In this document: positions 1 through 7,615 of the stretch, piece by piece
Position numbering within the stretch: position 1 is the stretch's first letter
How the letters are laid out: every line of letters begins with the position of its first letter
From: an uncultured Lachnospiraceae bacterium
GTDB lineage: Bacteria > Bacillota > Clostridia > Lachnospirales > Lachnospiraceae
Direction of reading: 5' to 3'
DNA: 64,000 bases
Assembly: GCA_947625135.1 (NCBI GenBank)
Contig: CANQNE010000009.1
Coordinates: 1 to 64,000, forward strand
The notes under the pieces: model-generated
The model's database searches: none
The model's input: only the letters and a program-made list of their open reading frames with translations
What the model was told of the DNA's origin: nothing
Translations under genes and position numbers: made by a program

Positions 1-92
1 GCAGGATACTAAGACCGAATCGTAGGCATGAAAAAACGTGTGTGAAAAAAGTTGCCAACGAATGCTTGACAGTAACGCGTATTACACACGGG

Positions 93-121
93 TTGCTTTT
101 TATACGCGTATAGCTTATAAT
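93..121 (+). promoter_or_regulatory. Promoter of the TetR gene with palindromic operator candidate
   Basis: A TTGCTT -35 (93-98) and a perfect TATAAT -10 (116-121) are separated by 17 bases. The spacer contains a perfect 12-bp palindrome, TATACGCGTATA (101-112), and a related core ACGCGTAT lies 29 bases upstream at 75-82. A palindrome inside the promoter of a TetR gene suggests autorepression; this is inferred from position only. Confidence 0.7.
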
Positions 122-155
122 ACAGACAAACATTCTTTCTCTATCAGGAGGTATC

Positions 156-737
156 ATGATGAAAAATACAGTTAACGAAGATCTTCGTGTGATCCGTACG
201 AAAGAGGCCATCCGAAAAACCTTTGAGGAAATGATCTGCGAAATGGATTACGAGCAGATTTCCATAAAAGAACTGACAGAACGGGCAAGGATCAACCGTA
301 AAACTTTCTATCTGCACTACAATTCTCTGGACGACCTCCTGCGAGAACTGCAAAACGAAATGGCAAAGAATTTTATCAAACGCACCCAGGGACTTGAGCG
401 TCCGCGGGATATGGATAAGATCACACGAGAATTTTTTCTGGTAAGTGAAAGTGCGGGACGCCTTCACGAAAGACTGTTATGCAGCGGCAGTTATCATTAC
501 ATCAGCCGCCGGATCACAAACGAGATTATGTCGGAAACGTGGGGCGCCGATGGGAAACAAAAGAACATCGACCCATACGTCCAGAATATCATCATGACCT
601 TTGTTTCCCAAAGTACCATTGAGATTTATAAGCAGTGGATCGCTGACGGCAAGAAAATCCCGCTGGAAGAAATCATTGCGCTGACATCAAAGCTGATCTG
701 CACAGGTGTGAATGGATTTTCGGATATTCAGAAATGA
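156..737 (+). CDS. TetR/AcrR family transcriptional regulator
   Basis: A 193-residue protein with an N-terminal TetR-type helix-turn-helix (about residues 10-60; the segment ISIKELTERARINRKTFYLHY is the recognition region) followed by an all-helical ligand-binding and dimerisation domain typical of the family in length but not identifiable by ligand. Two ATG codons are adjacent (156 and 159). The AGGAGG ribosome site at 146-151 is 4 bases from the first and 7 from the second, so the second may be the true start. The gene lies just upstream of a QueG-like Fe-S protein on the same strand, 92 bases away, which is a possible target. The effector is unknown. Confidence 0.88.
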   Translation: MMKNTVNEDLRVIRTKEAIRKTFEEMICEMDYEQISIKELTERARINRKTFYLHYNSLDDLLRELQNEMAKNFIKRTQGLERPRDMDKITREFFLVSESAGRLHERLLCSGSYHYISRRITNEIMSETWGADGKQKNIDPYVQNIIMTFVSQSTIEIYKQWIADGKKIPLEEIIALTSKLICTGVNGFSDIQK

Positions 738-829
738 CAAACAGTGTTATCTCTTTTTTCTGAAATATAAATTCTCCCGGTTATTTTGAGTTTTTATAAT
801 TCTACTATATATGTTGAGGTGAGATCTAT

Positions 830-1597
830 ATGTTTGACGCGAAATTGAAGGAAGACATCTATCGCAGAGCAAAAGAGCTGGGTGCGGAACTCATCCGAAG
901 CTGCTCAGTCGACAGCTGGCGCTTGGAGCCGATCCAGAGCCCGGAGTTCTGGCCGGAGAATATTTGGCCATGGGCCAGGAGCATCATCGTGCTGGCCATC
1001 CCACTGTTTTTTCCCATGGCCAGCACTGCCCCATCGATGCTTTATCAGGAGCAGTATGACACCAGCAACCGGATCATGGACGACATGGCATACCGGCTTG
1101 CCCAATACATCATGGTGGAGAAAAAGTACCGGGCGTTTTTCTTTCCGCGGGACTGCTATGACAATATTGAGGTGCTGCTGAAAAAACCTGCTGCGGCCTT
1201 TTCCCATGTACTGGCGGGATATTATGCCGGGATGGGCACAGTCGGTGATAGTCACAATCTGATCACAAAGGAATATGGGCCCCGTGTCCGGATCGTGTCC
1301 GTCATCACCGATGCGCCGATCTAGCCGGACCCGAAATGCGAGAAAGAGTTCTGCATCCATTGCAGAAAGTGCTTGGAGGTGTGTCCTGTCGGCTGTTTTT
1401 CGGAGAACGACCCCGGACCGTATATCATGTACAAGGACAAGTGTACGCAATACCATATCGATCTGGTGAAACAGCACCACTGGCCGTGCGGCTATTGTGC
1501 CACATTCTGCCCTGTAGGAGAGGATATGAAGCAGTATCGCGGCATTAAAGCCGTGACGGAGAAGGGAAAAGAACACTGCCAGTATTATGGCTCCTGA
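830..1597 (+). pseudogene. QueG-like 4Fe-4S protein interrupted by in-frame TAG
   Basis: One continuous reading frame of about 255 codons is broken only by a TAG at 1322-1324. The N-terminal part (164 residues) ends in a segment resembling epoxyqueuosine reductase-like proteins (GPRVRIVSVITDAPI). Directly after the TAG the same frame continues with PDPKCEKEFCIHCRKC, a CxxCxxCxxxCP cluster motif, and a second cysteine set CGYCATFCP, as in ferredoxin-type QueG relatives. A ribosome site GAGGTGAG lies at 815-822. Comparable proteins often carry an acidic residue before PDP, so GAG to TAG is a plausible nonsense change. Without the second half all the cluster cysteines are lost. Alternatives are TAG readthrough or recoding; nothing in the window supports a recoding machinery. 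It is shorter than full QueG. Confidence 0.7.
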
Positions 1598-1719
1598 GCG
1601 TCGACATTGTGAATACTCCGAGATCCGATTTCATCTGACCAGCTACGCCCATTTTTCAGCCCTTAAACTAAAAATTATCCCTCAAAAGTGCAGCTCTTTG
1701 TATCTGTTCAACATATAAT

Positions 1720-2658
1720 CTATGCTTTGAAATATTCTCTCGGCGACACATGATAATATCCCCGGAACGCCCGGTAGAAATTGCTGGTGTCATTATAGCC
1801 CACCATTGAAGATACTTCTTCAACTGAAAGACCGGTTCCTTTCAGCAGCGCCAAAGCCCGTTCCATCCTTTGTTCCAGCAATATTTCAGAAAACGTCCTG
1901 CCGGTTTTCTGCCGGATCAATGATGAAATATAATTGGGATGGTAAGAAAAATGAGCAGCAGTCATACCCAAAGTCACTTTTCCTGTGTGTTCGCCAATAT
2001 AACGAATGATCTGATCCGATAAAGACTGTCGTTCCGTTTTTTCGGATACATTGCGATATTCTCTTGCAACGTGCATCAGAAGCGCAAGGGTCATTGGCTT
2101 CAAAATAGCTTGTGTATCTTCTTTCTTGTCTGCGTACTCAAGGATCATCAGCTCCAAAATTTTTCGCACAGGATGAGAAACATCAAATGTCAGATGGATC
2201 ATATTCTCCGAAAAGCGGTCTGTCTGCGGATCAAGAAAAAAATGAAACATAGAGTTATCCACCGCCAGTTCTGAAAGATACTCTCTGAAAAAGGCGTTCC
2301 TTTGAATCAGCACACCGATGATCATAATATCCTCTTCCGATTCTCCCCGAATTGCATAACCGCTGAACGGCTGCCCGATGTAGCAGTCGTTTTCTTTTAT
2401 AGCCAGCAGATTGTCCGACTTAGCGCTGAGCGCCATATAATCCCGCTGATACGCAAAATTCAGGAAGAAAAAATCCTGCCTGTGAAACTCTTCGTTCACA
2501 TGACGGGCTTTCAGGACACAGACAAGCACATCCTCTTCGGGTTCGCCCGGCCAATAAGACATGACCTCATCGCTTTCCCCGATCGTCTTCGGTACAAAAG
2601 TCCAATTCAAATGCGGAAAATCCTCTCCAAGTTTCTGTATTGCTTCTTCTATACACAT
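1720..2658 (-). CDS. AraC family transcriptional regulator
   Basis: About 312 residues. The C-terminal 100 residues form the double helix-turn-helix AraC domain (VTLGMTAAHFSYHPNYISSL, then VEEVSSMVGYNDTSNFYRAF and the closing YHVSPREYF). The N-terminal two thirds are a cupin-like sensing domain without recognised ligand residues. The frame is open 20 codons further upstream, but the start at 2656-2658 is preferred: AAGGGG lies 9 bases before it, whereas the ATG at 2665-2667 abuts that site, and the likely -10 (TATAAT on the minus strand, 2681-2686) lies inside the longer version. The gene is divergent from an iron alcohol dehydrogenase, so that gene is the obvious candidate target. Confidence 0.9.
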   Translation of the reverse strand: MCIEEAIQKLGEDFPHLNWTFVPKTIGESDEVMSYWPGEPEEDVLVCVLKARHVNEEFHRQDFFFLNFAYQRDYMALSAKSDNLLAIKENDCYIGQPFSGYAIRGESEEDIMIIGVLIQRNAFFREYLSELAVDNSMFHFFLDPQTDRFSENMIHLTFDVSHPVRKILELMILEYADKKEDTQAILKPMTLALLMHVAREYRNVSEKTERQSLSDQIIRYIGEHTGKVTLGMTAAHFSYHPNYISSLIRQKTGRTFSEILLEQRMERALALLKGTGLSVEEVSSMVGYNDTSNFYRAFRGYYHVSPREYFKA

Positions 2659-2680
2659 ATCGTTCATCCCCTTATCGTTG

Positions 2681-2726
2681 ATTATAGCATAAATCTTAAA
2701 TAAAGCCACTATATTCATTAAGATTT
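2681..2726. promoter_or_regulatory. Inverted repeat in the AraC / alcohol dehydrogenase divergent promoter
   Basis: A perfect 9-bp inverted repeat, AAATCTTAA (2691-2699) and TTAAGATTT (2718-2726), has 18 bases between its arms. It sits just upstream of the minus-strand TATAAT (2681-2686) of the regulator gene and covers its -35 region (weak TGGCTT). This is where an AraC-type protein controlling both divergent genes would be expected to bind; the role is inferred. Confidence 0.5.
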
Positions 2727-2807
2727 GCCGCTGTTTTCCGCACCGATTGGATGTATGATTGTATTATTATTAAGAGGTTCAAACAACCTGATAAGGAGGA
2801 TGAAACC

Positions 2808-3971
2808 ATGTATAATTGGACTCACGATAACCCTGTAAAAATTCTTTTCGGACCCGGAAGGCTGAACGATCTGCACAAGGAAACGCTCCCAGGGAAAAAA
2901 GCCCTTATTGTTACGTCAAACGGTACTTCTACCAAGAAGTACGGCTATCTTGCCCGCGTGGAAAAAGAGCTGGATGCAGCAGGCGTGGCTCATGTGCTGT
3001 TTGATCAGATCCGCCCAAACCCCACCGACATCAACGTCATGGACGGTGCGGAAGCCGTCAGGGAAAACGGATGTGATTTTGTGGTTGCCCTCGGAGGCGG
3101 CTCTGTCATGGACTGCTCCAAGTGCATCGCTTTGATGGCAGCCAATCCCGGTGACATCTGGGACTACTCTCTGAGCGCGGCAGGCGGTAAGAAAACGCCC
3201 CTTAATCCCGCCATCCCCATTGTCTGTATCACCACCTCTGCCGGAACAGCCAGTGAAGTGGATATCGCTTCCGTCATTACAAATGACAAGACGCAGGAAA
3301 AGACGGGCATCTTCTTCCATTCCATGTTTCCCACACTCTCTGTCGTCGATTGTGATCTGATGATGAGCGTCCCCGCAAAACTGACCGCTTATCAGGGAAT
3401 GGATACATTCTTCCATGCCTCAGAGACAGTGGTCAATAAAAATGTCCATCCCATGGGTGAGATGTTCGCCTTAAAGACCATTGAGCTGGTAGCGAAGTAT
3501 CTGCCTCGTGCTGTCGCGGACGGAAGCGACCGTGAGGCCCGGGAGATGATGGCCTATGCCAACACCTTCGCCGGATACTACATGATGTGTACCTCCGCCC
3601 ACACCATGGAGCATGTCATGGGCAGTTTCCACAGTGATCTGATCCACGGCGCCGGACTGATCGAGATTGCCCACGCCTACTATAGCTTCTTTGCCGACCG
3701 CAAGGCCGCCGAGGAGCCGATGAAGAAGATGGCAAAGGCAATGGGTGTGGAAAATCCCGTCTCCGGGCAGGATTTTATCAAGGCTTTGGATGATCTGATC
3801 GCCGCTATCGGCTGCGCTGACTTAAAAATGAGTGCGGAGGGCATCACCGAGGAAGAATTGAATCTCTATCCTGCAAAAGTACACGAAGTTCTGGGCGGCG
3901 ATATTACCGCAGATCCCCTTCCGCTTTCTGATGTGGATTATCTGACGATTTTCCGGAACGCATATAAATAA
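2808..3971 (+). CDS. Iron-containing alcohol dehydrogenase (butanol dehydrogenase/YqhD type)
   Basis: A 387-residue cytosolic oxidoreductase of the group III iron-dependent alcohol dehydrogenases, which reduce aldehydes with NAD(P)H. It opens with MYNWTHDNPVKILFGPG, typical of the BDH/YqhD branch, carries the nucleotide-binding GGGSVMDCSK and the metal-site histidines in SAHTMEHVMGSFH and LIHGAG. Length is normal. The frame is open 19 codons upstream, but AAGGAGG at 2793-2799 places the start at 2808 with 8-base spacing. It is divergent from an AraC regulator, suggesting inducible control. The exact substrate (butanal, methylglyoxal or another short aldehyde) cannot be told from the sequence. 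Confidence 0.93.
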   Translation: MYNWTHDNPVKILFGPGRLNDLHKETLPGKKALIVTSNGTSTKKYGYLARVEKELDAAGVAHVLFDQIRPNPTDINVMDGAEAVRENGCDFVVALGGGSVMDCSKCIALMAANPGDIWDYSLSAAGGKKTPLNPAIPIVCITTSAGTASEVDIASVITNDKTQEKTGIFFHSMFPTLSVVDCDLMMSVPAKLTAYQGMDTFFHASETVVNKNVHPMGEMFALKTIELVAKYLPRAVADGSDREAREMMAYANTFAGYYMMCTSAHTMEHVMGSFHSDLIHGAGLIEIAHAYYSFFADRKAAEEPMKKMAKAMGVENPVSGQDFIKALDDLIAAIGCADLKMSAEGITEEELNLYPAKVHEVLGGDITADPLPLSDVDYLTIFRNAYK

Positions 3972-4032
3972 AAAGCTGAAATGAGGGTAACTTCCATTTT
4001 CCCCGGATAGATCGATACTTCTTTCAAAAACT

Positions 4033-4218
4033 ATGAAGAACCAGACGCCATCCAGCAACCGGTTTACCGGGCAGGCGATCCGCTCGATATCGCAAACATG
4101 GTGTTTTTCTCTGCGTGGATAAGGCTGGATTTATCCCAGGAGAAAATATCTGCATTGCGGACTTCGTCTATATGAAAGATAAAATCGATCAAGTAAGGAA
4201 AATCGGCATGACAGAAGC
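4033..4218 (+). pseudogene. Remnant of a short-chain dehydrogenase (C-terminal part)
   Basis: Reading from about 4050 gives QQPVYRAGDPLDIANMVFF and, after a shift of frame near 4104-4110, LCVDKAGFIPGENICI. Together these match the usual C-terminal end of short-chain dehydrogenases (xxGxPxDIAxxVxFL...AGFITGxNIxVDGG). The following residues no longer match and no N-terminal Rossmann part is present upstream, where the alcohol dehydrogenase ends at 3971. This is seen as a decayed fragment, not a functional gene. Between 3972 and 4585 nothing else coding is visible apart from this fragment and the two hairpins listed separately. Confidence 0.5.
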
Positions 4219-4261
4219 GGGAAGGATACAGATGCTTCCTCGGAGCTGTAAATCTAAACAA

Positions 4262-4305
4262 AAGAAACTCCAGAAAAGTACAAAAATACATTTCTGGAGT
4301 TTCTT
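4262..4305. terminator. Strong hairpin, possible terminator
   Basis: A perfect 15-bp inverted repeat: AAGAAACTCCAGAAA (4262-4276) and TTTCTGGAGTTTCTT (4291-4305) with a 14-base loop. There is no clear run of T after either arm, so it may be a processing or transcription-stop hairpin after the alcohol dehydrogenase region. Confidence 0.45.
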
Positions 4306-4482
4306 CATGATTGCAACTGGACAACTCATACCCATTTTCTATTTTTTATTTTTATCTCTTTTTAGGTTCTACCCTATAAAATTTTCTGCCCCATTTCTGT
4401 CCCCTTTTTCAGCTTGAATACGCCATATTTTTCCACGTTATACAGCATTTCTGATTTTTGTTGATTTCACTCAAAAAATTAA

Positions 4483-4565
4483 AAAACGCCCGAAAGCGCT
4501 GCAATTACAACACTTCCGGGCATTTTTCCTACCACTCGTATAGCGTATTCTGATAGACATAATAA
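4483..4565. repeat. Copy A of 83-bp direct repeat (metA 3' end plus terminator)
   Basis: This stretch aligns without gaps to 6616-6698, with 9 mismatches by eye (about 89% identity), exactly 2,133 bases apart. Read on the minus strand it encodes YYVYQNTLYEW followed by a stop, which is the last eleven residues of MetA with one change, then the metA terminator hairpin GCCCGGAAG...CTTTCGGGC with a run of T. Here it lies just downstream of the Rpn-family gene and probably serves as that gene's terminator. Confidence 0.9.
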
Positions 4566-4585
4566 ATTGATCATTCATCGATTGT

Positions 4586-5410
4586 CTAACTTATCTGCTT
4601 CTCCAGTTCCTTTACTTCCTCCAGTTTCAGACCTGAATACATCGCGATCGTCTCCAATGAAAGTTTCTTTGACGCCAGCATATTCAGCGCTGCTTTCCTG
4701 CTGCCCTGCTGGATTCCTTTCTGGATTCCTTCCTGTACGCCTTCCATTTTTGCTTCATTACATAATTCTTCCATTGCTCTGCACATTATATTCACTCCTT
4801 CCGGCTCTTCCTTAAAATATCTTACCCGTTTTGCCAGTTCTTTATAAACCATCTGATCCGGCTCCGCACATGAAAAATCATACATCAGTTTTCCAATCGG
4901 CGAATCATCACGGTAAGCCCCGTTCACATACAATATATGGGAGCCATCATCAAACAATTCTCCTGTTTCCGTGATGTACTTATCAATATGATACACTGCA
5001 AGCCCTTTTCCGATCACATCACTTTCCGTGATAAAGATCACATAGGTATCCGGCAGATTATCAGTATCTTCTCCCGACGGGAGAATCGCTGCGTCGATCA
5101 GGCTGCTGTTATATCTTGCGCGCTTAAAACCGGCGCCCTTTTCCTGCCGCTGGATCTCAATATTCATTCTCTGTCCGTCTGCTCCGACAGCATACACATC
5201 CAGCCTGACTGACCGGCCCTGCAGGTTCTTGATACTGTGCTGGGTATGTACTTCCAATACCTTCAGGTTTTGATCTCCCAGCATGATCTGAAGCACAAGT
5301 TCCGTACATTCTATGCTTTCAGAAAAACAGGCCGTCATAAAATCATCGTCCATAAGACGGAATTCTTTGATCCGCTGCAGATATTTCTTTTGACGCTCTT
5401 CACTAACCAT
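4586..5410 (-). CDS. Rpn-family PD-(D/E)XK nuclease / transposase-like protein
   Basis: 274 residues. Recombination-promoting nucleases of the Rpn (PDDEXK transposase) group share the N-terminal LMDDDFMTACF-type motif and the nuclease core seen here as RLDVYAVGADGQRMNIEIQRQ (Asp and Glu-x-Gln), about residues 68-90. The C-terminal part is charged and ends with a short glycine-spaced run (EGVQEGIQKGIQQG) found in these families. It is cytosolic. It has its own promoter (see 5435-5463). Such genes are scattered and often horizontally acquired; this one sits between two copies of a metA-tail repeat. No terminal inverted repeats were found, so it is not called an insertion sequence. Confidence 0.88.
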   Translation of the reverse strand: MVSEERQKKYLQRIKEFRLMDDDFMTACFSESIECTELVLQIMLGDQNLKVLEVHTQHSIKNLQGRSVRLDVYAVGADGQRMNIEIQRQEKGAGFKRARYNSSLIDAAILPSGEDTDNLPDTYVIFITESDVIGKGLAVYHIDKYITETGELFDDGSHILYVNGAYRDDSPIGKLMYDFSCAEPDQMVYKELAKRVRYFKEEPEGVNIMCRAMEELCNEAKMEGVQEGIQKGIQQGSRKAALNMLASKKLSLETIAMYSGLKLEEVKELEKQIS

Positions 5411-5434
5411 TTCATCACCGTCTTTCTATTTTGT

Positions 5435-5463
5435 ATCATAACATATTTTGTTTCGTCAGGCAA
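5435..5463 (-). promoter_or_regulatory. Promoter of the Rpn-family gene
   Basis: On the minus strand TTGCCT (5458-5463) and TATGAT (5435-5440) are 17 bases apart, about 25 bases before the Rpn-family start codon. Confidence 0.6.
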
Positions 5464-5557
5464 TGGATTTTAAAATTCAGTATTTTCCATTCATATCATT
5501 TGTTTTATCACTCAAATTTTCCTCTTACCCGCAAAATCACACCACATACCAAAAATC

Positions 5558-5577
5558 CACTGACAAATATCTCAGTG
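5558..5577. promoter_or_regulatory. Inverted repeat before the LytTR gene
   Basis: CACTGA (5558-5563) and TCAGTG (5572-5577) form an inverted repeat with 8 bases between arms. It lies about 30 bases upstream of the LytTR start codon and just before a TATAAT at 5587-5592. It is a candidate operator; LytTR sites are more often direct repeats, so the assignment is weak. Confidence 0.35.
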
Positions 5578-5608
5578 TATGTTAAATATAATCTCAGAGG
5601 TGATTGAG

Positions 5609-6052
5609 ATGAAAATAACACTTGAACACGCTGATTTAACTGAGCCGGAAATTATCATACGCGGGCAAACCGAAAGCGCGCAGGTGCGCAATCTTATTGA
5701 ATTGCTCGGCGGCAAGCAGCAGAAAATGTTTTTCTTTAAAAACGAATATGAATATATCTTTGATATATCCGATGTATCGCACTTTGAAACAGACGGTGGC
5801 AAAGTAATAGCACATATCGAAAATGATATTTATGAAACGCGCCTGAAACTGTACGAAATTGAAAGCATAGGCAAACCGCGCGGATTTATACGAATAAACA
5901 AAAGCACCGTGGTGAATATAAATTGCGTTTTATCAATCACGGCGGAATTCAGCGGCAACTATACTCTGACAATGAAAAACACCGGCATGCTTCTTACGCT
6001 CTCGCGAAAATATGCCGGAGATTTTAAAAGATTTGTGATGGAGGTGTATTGA
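5609..6052 (+). CDS. LytTR domain DNA-binding regulator without receiver domain
   Basis: 147 residues. The C-terminal 100 residues are a LytTR DNA-binding domain (YIFDISDVSHFETDGGKVIA, then GFIRINKSTVVNINCVLSI and the closing GNYTLTMKNTGMLLTLSRKY). The first 45 residues are short and are not a response-regulator receiver. AGAGG at 5596-5600 places the start at 5609 rather than at the upstream ATG of the same frame. One base after its stop comes a DUF3021 membrane protein. Pairs of this kind occur widely in Firmicutes, and in streptococcal LytTR systems a membrane partner restrains the regulator; by analogy the two act together here. Base composition is visibly richer in A+T than the flanking metA and ligA genes. 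Confidence 0.9.
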   Translation: MKITLEHADLTEPEIIIRGQTESAQVRNLIELLGGKQQKMFFFKNEYEYIFDISDVSHFETDGGKVIAHIENDIYETRLKLYEIESIGKPRGFIRINKSTVVNINCVLSITAEFSGNYTLTMKNTGMLLTLSRKYAGDFKRFVMEVY

Positions 6053-6053
6053 A

Positions 6054-6455
6054 ATGATGAGAAAAATTAGAGGATATATTATGAGAGGACTTGCAATAGG
6101 CTGGGTATGCACCACAATTTGCCTGCTTACGGTCAAGAGCGAAATCGGTGCTCATACAATGGCAGTCCAGTTTGCGATATGGCTGTTTGCGTCTGCCACG
6201 TACGGAGCGGCAAACATAGTTTATGATATAAACGGCATAACAACCGTCAAAGCCACGATTCTGCACTTTTTAATAAGTCTTGCCATAACATTTATTACAA
6301 CAGTTGTTGCAGGATATGTTGAAATCGGCAAATGGTATATGTTTTTCAAAAACATATTCCCGCTGTTTATAATAATTTATGCTGTGATTACTGCCGCAGT
6401 ATTCATCACAATACGCACCGACGTGAGAAAAATAAATAAAAAGCTCGGAAAATAA
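6054..6455 (+). CDS. DUF3021 family membrane protein
   Basis: 133 residues with four hydrophobic segments (about residues 7-25, 36-58, 70-90 and 100-120) and a short basic C-terminus, the layout of DUF3021 proteins. GGAGG at 6040-6044 inside the end of the LytTR gene serves as ribosome site, and the genes are one base apart, so they are translationally linked. Function is unproven; the likely role is a membrane partner or inhibitor of the LytTR protein. A strong terminator follows. Confidence 0.8.
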   Translation: MMRKIRGYIMRGLAIGWVCTTICLLTVKSEIGAHTMAVQFAIWLFASATYGAANIVYDINGITTVKATILHFLISLAITFITTVVAGYVEIGKWYMFFKNIFPLFIIIYAVITAAVFITIRTDVRKINKKLGK

Positions 6456-6484
6456 TCCTCAACCGCCGGTTGAAATTTTCTTAC

Positions 6485-6522
6485 AGCAAAAGAGGAGAAA
6501 AGCATCTCCCCTTTTGCTTTTT
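6485..6522 (+). terminator. Terminator after LytTR-DUF3021
   Basis: Hairpin AGCAAAAGAGGAGA ... TCTCCCCTTTTGCT followed by TTTTT, 30 bases after the DUF3021 stop codon. Confidence 0.85.
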
Positions 6523-6615
6523 CCAAATCCCTGTTTTTCTCATCAAAACAACGATTTTTCACTGATATAGACATTCGATCCAACAACCCATACAATAACT
6601 TTGCTTTGCAAGTCT

Positions 6616-6655
6616 AAAACGCCCGAAAGCGTTGCCATTGCAACACTTCCGGGCA
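6616..6655 (-). terminator. Terminator of metA
   Basis: On the minus strand GCCCGGAAGTGTTGC pairs with GCAACGCTTTCGGGC (few mismatches), followed by GTTTTA. It directly follows the metA stop codon. Confidence 0.85.
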
Positions 6656-6698
6656 TTCCTCCTACCACTCGTAGGGCGTGTTCTGATAGACGTAATAA
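6616..6698. repeat. Copy B of 83-bp direct repeat (genuine metA 3' end)
   Basis: The functional copy of the repeat described at 4483-4565. It spans the last eleven codons of metA and the terminator immediately after it. Confidence 0.9.
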
Positions 6699-7567
6699 TT
6701 CAGCCAGTTGGCGTACAAATGATTACAGTGGGCGCGCCACTGCAGCAGGGGCCGCGCCTTGGGATCGTCATTGGGATAATAATTTTTCGGCATCTGAATA
6801 GGAAGCCCCTTATCCAGATCCCGCTTATATTCTTGATCCAGCGTCAGCCGGTCATACTCCGGATGCCCGCACACAAAGAAGTTCTTGCCGTCCTCCGCCA
6901 TAATCAGGTAAACGCCGGCTTCCGGGGAATCCGCCATTACCTTCAGTTCCTTGTTGGCATACACCTGCTCCTCATCGATTCCGGTATGCCGTGAATGGGG
7001 CGCATAAAAAATATCATCAAAGCCCCGAACAATGGGTATCTTTCGATTTAATACCCGATGGGGGTAAACGCCGAACATCTTCTTTTCCAAAGGTACCTTG
7101 CGAATACCATAGCGGAAATAAAGTCCCGCCTGCGCGCCCCAGCAGATATGTAACGTAGAGGTCACGTTGGTATCCGTCCACTTCATAATCTCCTTCAGCT
7201 CATCCCAGTAATTTACTTCTTCAAAATCCATTTGTTCCACCGGCGCGCCGGTGATAATCATCCCGTCCAGCTTTTTGCCGGACACCTCGTCAAAGGTGTT
7301 GTAAAACCGGTTCAGGTGATTTGCAGAAGTATTTTTGGATACATGACTGCTCATGTGCATAAAAGTGACATCCACCTGCAGCGGCGTATTGGAAAGCGCC
7401 CGGAGCAGCTGCAGCTCCGTGTCCTGCTTGATGGGCATCAGATTCAAAATGGCGATCTTCAGCGGGCGGATATCCTGATGGATCGCCCGCGTCTCATCCA
7501 TGACAAATATATTTTCTTGCTCCAGTATCTGTTTTGCGGGAAGCTCTCCCTGTACCTTGATTGGCAT
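6662..7567 (-). CDS. metA: Homoserine O-acetyltransferase (MetA family)
   Basis: 301 residues, full length for the family. MetA acylates the hydroxyl of homoserine in the first committed step of methionine synthesis. The catalytic cysteine is C142 (LHICWGAQ) and the His/Glu pair is H235/E237 (CGHPEYD). Residue 111 is glutamate (TGAPVE); in this family Glu at that position goes with acetyl-CoA and Gly with succinyl-CoA, so acetyl transfer is predicted. It follows ligA by 48 bases with a GAGGG ribosome site, and no SAM riboswitch fits into that gap, so it is probably transcribed with ligA. Its 3' end is duplicated 2.1 kb away (see repeat). Confidence 0.96.
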   Translation of the reverse strand: MPIKVQGELPAKQILEQENIFVMDETRAIHQDIRPLKIAILNLMPIKQDTELQLLRALSNTPLQVDVTFMHMSSHVSKNTSANHLNRFYNTFDEVSGKKLDGMIITGAPVEQMDFEEVNYWDELKEIMKWTDTNVTSTLHICWGAQAGLYFRYGIRKVPLEKKMFGVYPHRVLNRKIPIVRGFDDIFYAPHSRHTGIDEEQVYANKELKVMADSPEAGVYLIMAEDGKNFFVCGHPEYDRLTLDQEYKRDLDKGLPIQMPKNYYPNDDPKARPLLQWRAHCNHLYANWLNYYVYQNTPYEW

Positions 7568-7615
7568 ATTTATCCCTCATTTCTGCTCAGACAGATCGGC
7601 AGGTCTTATGGCAGT

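Noticed and set aside
4586..5410. A complete insertion sequence around the Rpn-family gene
   Set aside because: No terminal inverted repeats or short target duplications were found next to the gene; the long metA-tail repeats point to a different mechanism.
7568..7615. A SAM riboswitch or S-box before metA
   Set aside because: Only 48 bases separate ligA from metA, too short for the element.
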